From Chondrinema litorale (lineage in GTDB: Bacteria > Bacteroidota > Bacteroidia > Cytophagales > Flammeovirgaceae), in NCBI RefSeq assembly GCF_026250525.1, contig NZ_CP111043.1, positions 4,874,442 through 4,938,441 of the forward strand: a stretch of DNA of 64,000 nucleotides. The letters run 5' to 3'. Below are positions 63,991-64,000 of the stretch, one piece after another (the first letter of the stretch is position 1; each line of letters begins with the position of its first letter). Position numbers and translations under genes: made by a program. The notes under the pieces were generated by a model. The model saw only the letters and a program-made list of their open reading frames with translations. It did no database searches and had not been told where the DNA came from.

Positions 63991-64000
63991 AAATGTGATG

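Noticed and set aside
1..64000. tRNA, rRNA, CRISPR arrays, riboswitches and an origin of replication
   Set aside because: No tRNA-like cloverleaf, rRNA stretch, repeat-spacer array or known riboswitch leader was recognised by eye; no dnaA-box cluster or DnaA gene was seen. Weak signals could be missed without a covariance search.

Overview
The window reads as chromosome of a low-GC Bacteroidota, most likely order Cytophagales. The evidence is a PorP/SprF protein beside a PKD-repeat adhesin, a protein with a type IX secretion (T9SS) sorting tail, AT-rich spacers with occasional TAnnTTTG promoter boxes, a CruF-type carotenoid gene, and an ebo-type gene group. The genus cannot be named from this sequence. 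I saw no tRNA, rRNA, CRISPR array or prophage.

Layout. 0-2 kb: end of a large PKD adhesin plus PorP/SprF. 2-11.3 kb: mostly housekeeping, with tandem Usp, DsrE-like, SCP2, CruF and a divergent GT2 glycosyltransferase, MgtE, a small membrane operon, a Tat-type sugar isomerase-like protein and PdxH. 11.5-15.5 kb: a 1095-residue propeller/SpoIIE signalling protein, then a LolD-like ATPase. 15.5-22.8 kb (minus strand): lutABC, a VIT1/CCC1 transporter, folD-queE, a lipoprotein and a DUF4340-type protein. 23-31.4 kb: prfC, amt, then eboD, eboE and an eboF-like phosphodiesterase, separated by terminators and by an opposite-strand beta-barrel gene. 31.5-36.8 kb: SCO, DUF420 and a CAMC-motif membrane protein, then a 1232-residue NtrY-like kinase. 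36.9-44.9 kb: DUF1080 lipoprotein, bestrophin, then a minus-strand run of ppk2, penicillin acylase, NlpC/P60 and a BCS1-like ATPase. 45-51 kb: a large PVC-type c-heme lipoprotein and an SPFH / NAD-kinase-like overlapping pair. 51-62 kb: an ELWxTDG-repeat T9SS protein, exported PLP enzymes, a lipoprotein RidA, a DoxDA fusion and a DUF4861 protein. 62.2-64 kb: a complete IS1182-type element with 18-bp inverted repeats and a target duplication, inserted in an AAA-ATPase gene that continues past the edge.

Most notable points: (1) an SPFH protein translationally coupled to a divergent NAD-kinase-like protein; (2) a split ebo group without eboA-C in view, with an EboF-like enzyme whose usual metal-binding motif is altered; (3) a probable extracytoplasmic PLP-enzyme/RidA neighbourhood; (4) two genes interrupted by one-base shifts at homopolymers 2.7 kb apart, either phase variation or sequencing error; (5) an intact-looking IS insertion whose undisturbed target frame can be reconstructed.
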